Assembly (NCBI RefSeq): GCF_018860545.1
Contig: NZ_JAHKPN010000003.1
Coordinates: 1 to 64,000, forward strand
Direction of reading: 5' to 3'
Source: Winogradskyella psychrotolerans
Lineage (GTDB): Bacteria; Bacteroidota; Bacteroidia; Flavobacteriales; Flavobacteriaceae
Length of the DNA: 64,000 nt
Under the pieces are notes generated by a model. It made no database searches and had not been told where the DNA came from. It saw only the letters and a program-made list of their open reading frames with translations. The translations under genes and the position numbers were made by a program. How positions within the stretch are numbered: position 1 is the first letter of the stretch; every line of letters begins with the position of its first letter. This document shows, piece after piece, positions 63,088 through 64,000 of the stretch.

Positions 63088-64000
63088 TTACTTAAACGTA
63101 AAGCCCATAGAATATTTAAAAGCAAAATTATCGCTCGATTTGTCAAGATTGTGATACCCATAACGATAGAAAGCACCAACACCAATACCCAAGTATCCAA
63201 TATTTAAATATGGAATCTTAATAATATTCTGAAGTTCTAGTCCTGTTTCTAAAAATAACTCCTCTTTGGTTTTAAATTCAATATTTTGATGATACAACGT
63301 ATGTTCTAGACTTCCTATTCCAAAATTATTATAGAGCAGAACATCCGGTTGAAATTGGCCTTTGTTATTAAATAGCCGTCCGAAATTATGTGTAATGAAC
63401 AAATTAGCATAACGATCTGACAAAAACTCATAAGGCGTCACAGTTTGGAAATAATTCTTCACCACAAAAGGAATTTTCTTATCTAAAGTACCTTCACCAG
63501 TAAATAGTAATCCATAAGGAAGTGCACGGTCAATATAGCCCAAATCTAATCGATATGTTGTTTTACCAAGCCCTTTAGTGATAACGCTATGGTCTAAAGT
63601 AAAACGTAATTTGTTATAGTTAAAATCACTATCAAATGCACCTTTTAATCCCCTCGAATACATAAGATTAAAAACAGGAGCATCGCTAGGTAGTCTTGTG
63701 GTAACACCAAAGGTTTTTATTAATTGTTCATTAACATGATAGCCAATACCGACATTGATTTCAGAATTGGTATAATTGGTCATTGGTATTCCATTAGTAT
63801 TAAATTGATAATCGTAAAGCGGAGTCACATCAGCGGTATTAAAACCTAAATTCCAATTGATATGTCTCCATAGTTTCATTTCTGTATGAATACTAACCGA
63901 TTCTATAGCGTCCATTTGACTAGCAATCCAATGGCGTTGCACAAAAGGGTTCTCAATTGTATTACCCAAATAGGTTCCTGTTTCTCGTACATCATTCTTG
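63088..64000 (-). CDS. Outer-membrane beta-barrel protein, N-terminus beyond the right edge
   Basis: The frame is open from the stop at 63088 to the window edge (304 codons); a TTG at 63969 is not the start, since coding continues upstream (VRETGTYLGNTIENPF). The sequence is made of alternating beta strands with aromatic girdles (KLWRHINWNLGFNTAD, YANLFITHNFGRLF, AFKYSMGFTFK) and ends in F-K, typical of an outer-membrane barrel. The style (FFQTxxPYEFLSDRYxxLFxxHNF) fits the DUF5686 barrel family of Bacteroidota. Function unknown. Confidence 0.72.
   Translation of the reverse strand, partial: KNDVRETGTYLGNTIENPFVQRHWIASQMDAIESVSIHTEMKLWRHINWNLGFNTADVTPLYDYQFNTNGIPMTNYTNSEINVGIGYHVNEQLIKTFGVTTRLPSDAPVFNLMYSRGLKGAFDSDFNYNKLRFTLDHSVITKGLGKTTYRLDLGYIDRALPYGLLFTGEGTLDKKIPFVVKNYFQTVTPYEFLSDRYANLFITHNFGRLFNNKGQFQPDVLLYNNFGIGSLEHTLYHQNIEFKTKEELFLETGLELQNIIKIPYLNIGYLGIGVGAFYRYGYHNLDKSSDNFAFKYSMGFTFK

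Noticed and set aside
63967-63969. TTG start for the barrel protein at the right edge
   Set aside because: The frame stays open and protein-like to the window end, so the gene is cut by the window rather than starting here.

Overview
The window is chromosomal DNA from a member of the Bacteroidota, almost certainly Flavobacteriaceae. The evidence is low G+C, promoters of the Bacteroidetes type (TTTG, about 19 nt, TAnnTTTG), secreted proteins ending in type IX secretion (T9SS) sorting domains, an alternative complex III (act) operon next to caa3-type oxidase genes, a DUF2723 membrane protein, a FucP/NagP-like sugar transporter, and the usual rimP-nusA-infB, ruvB and queG genes. There is no phage, plasmid, CRISPR array or intact insertion sequence.

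Region 1 (1-6600): a partial secreted protein with exact 372-bp tandem repeats, a NarL/LuxR-type response regulator, a T9SS-exported leucine-rich-repeat (LRR) protein and a TPR sensor kinase. Two perfect 7-2-7 palindromes lie exactly 22 nt upstream of Bacteroidetes -7 elements. One drives the LRR gene. The other drives a short transcript that seems to end at a terminator.

Region 2 (6600-15800): a cyanophycin locus (isoaspartyl peptidase, cyanophycinase, cyanophycin synthetase) with low-complexity repeats in between. Next comes a 932-bp tandem duplication that left two nearly identical genes for an 86-residue secreted protein and a decayed 5' fragment of the adjacent aldehyde dehydrogenase gene. 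A secreted tail-collar-domain protein follows.

Region 3 (15968-30640): a one-directional locus. A TPR kinase and a LytTR regulator overlap by 4 bp. Downstream are seven closely spaced genes: a small ORF, two lipoproteins, a secreted two-domain protein, a membrane protein, a 2086-residue LRR protein with nine blocks and an 886-residue LRR protein. The kinase leader and the seven-gene unit carry the same promoter architecture: two direct repeats 21 bp apart, then 31 nt, then TATTTTTA. I infer that LytTR regulates both. This is the best candidate for an undescribed system: a sensor kinase and regulator controlling giant T9SS-exported LRR surface proteins and accessory lipoproteins, with a second, NarL-type module of similar design in region 1.

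Region 4 (30644-45800): glycosylasparaginase with a sugar transporter, a membrane metallophosphoesterase, a cysteine-free thioredoxin-fold protein, a polysaccharide deacetylase with a DUF2723 protein, tRNA-Gln(TTG), a universal stress protein, rimP-nusA-infB with a leader ORF across a terminator-like hairpin, and a SPOR-domain protein.

Region 5 (45800-64000): the respiratory operon actABCDEF-coxBA, then a translationally coupled ruvB-P450-queG operon. After it comes a GAF sensor kinase gene, bracketed by the queG 3' end and a decayed second copy of that end. A partial outer-membrane beta-barrel protein gene runs off the right edge.
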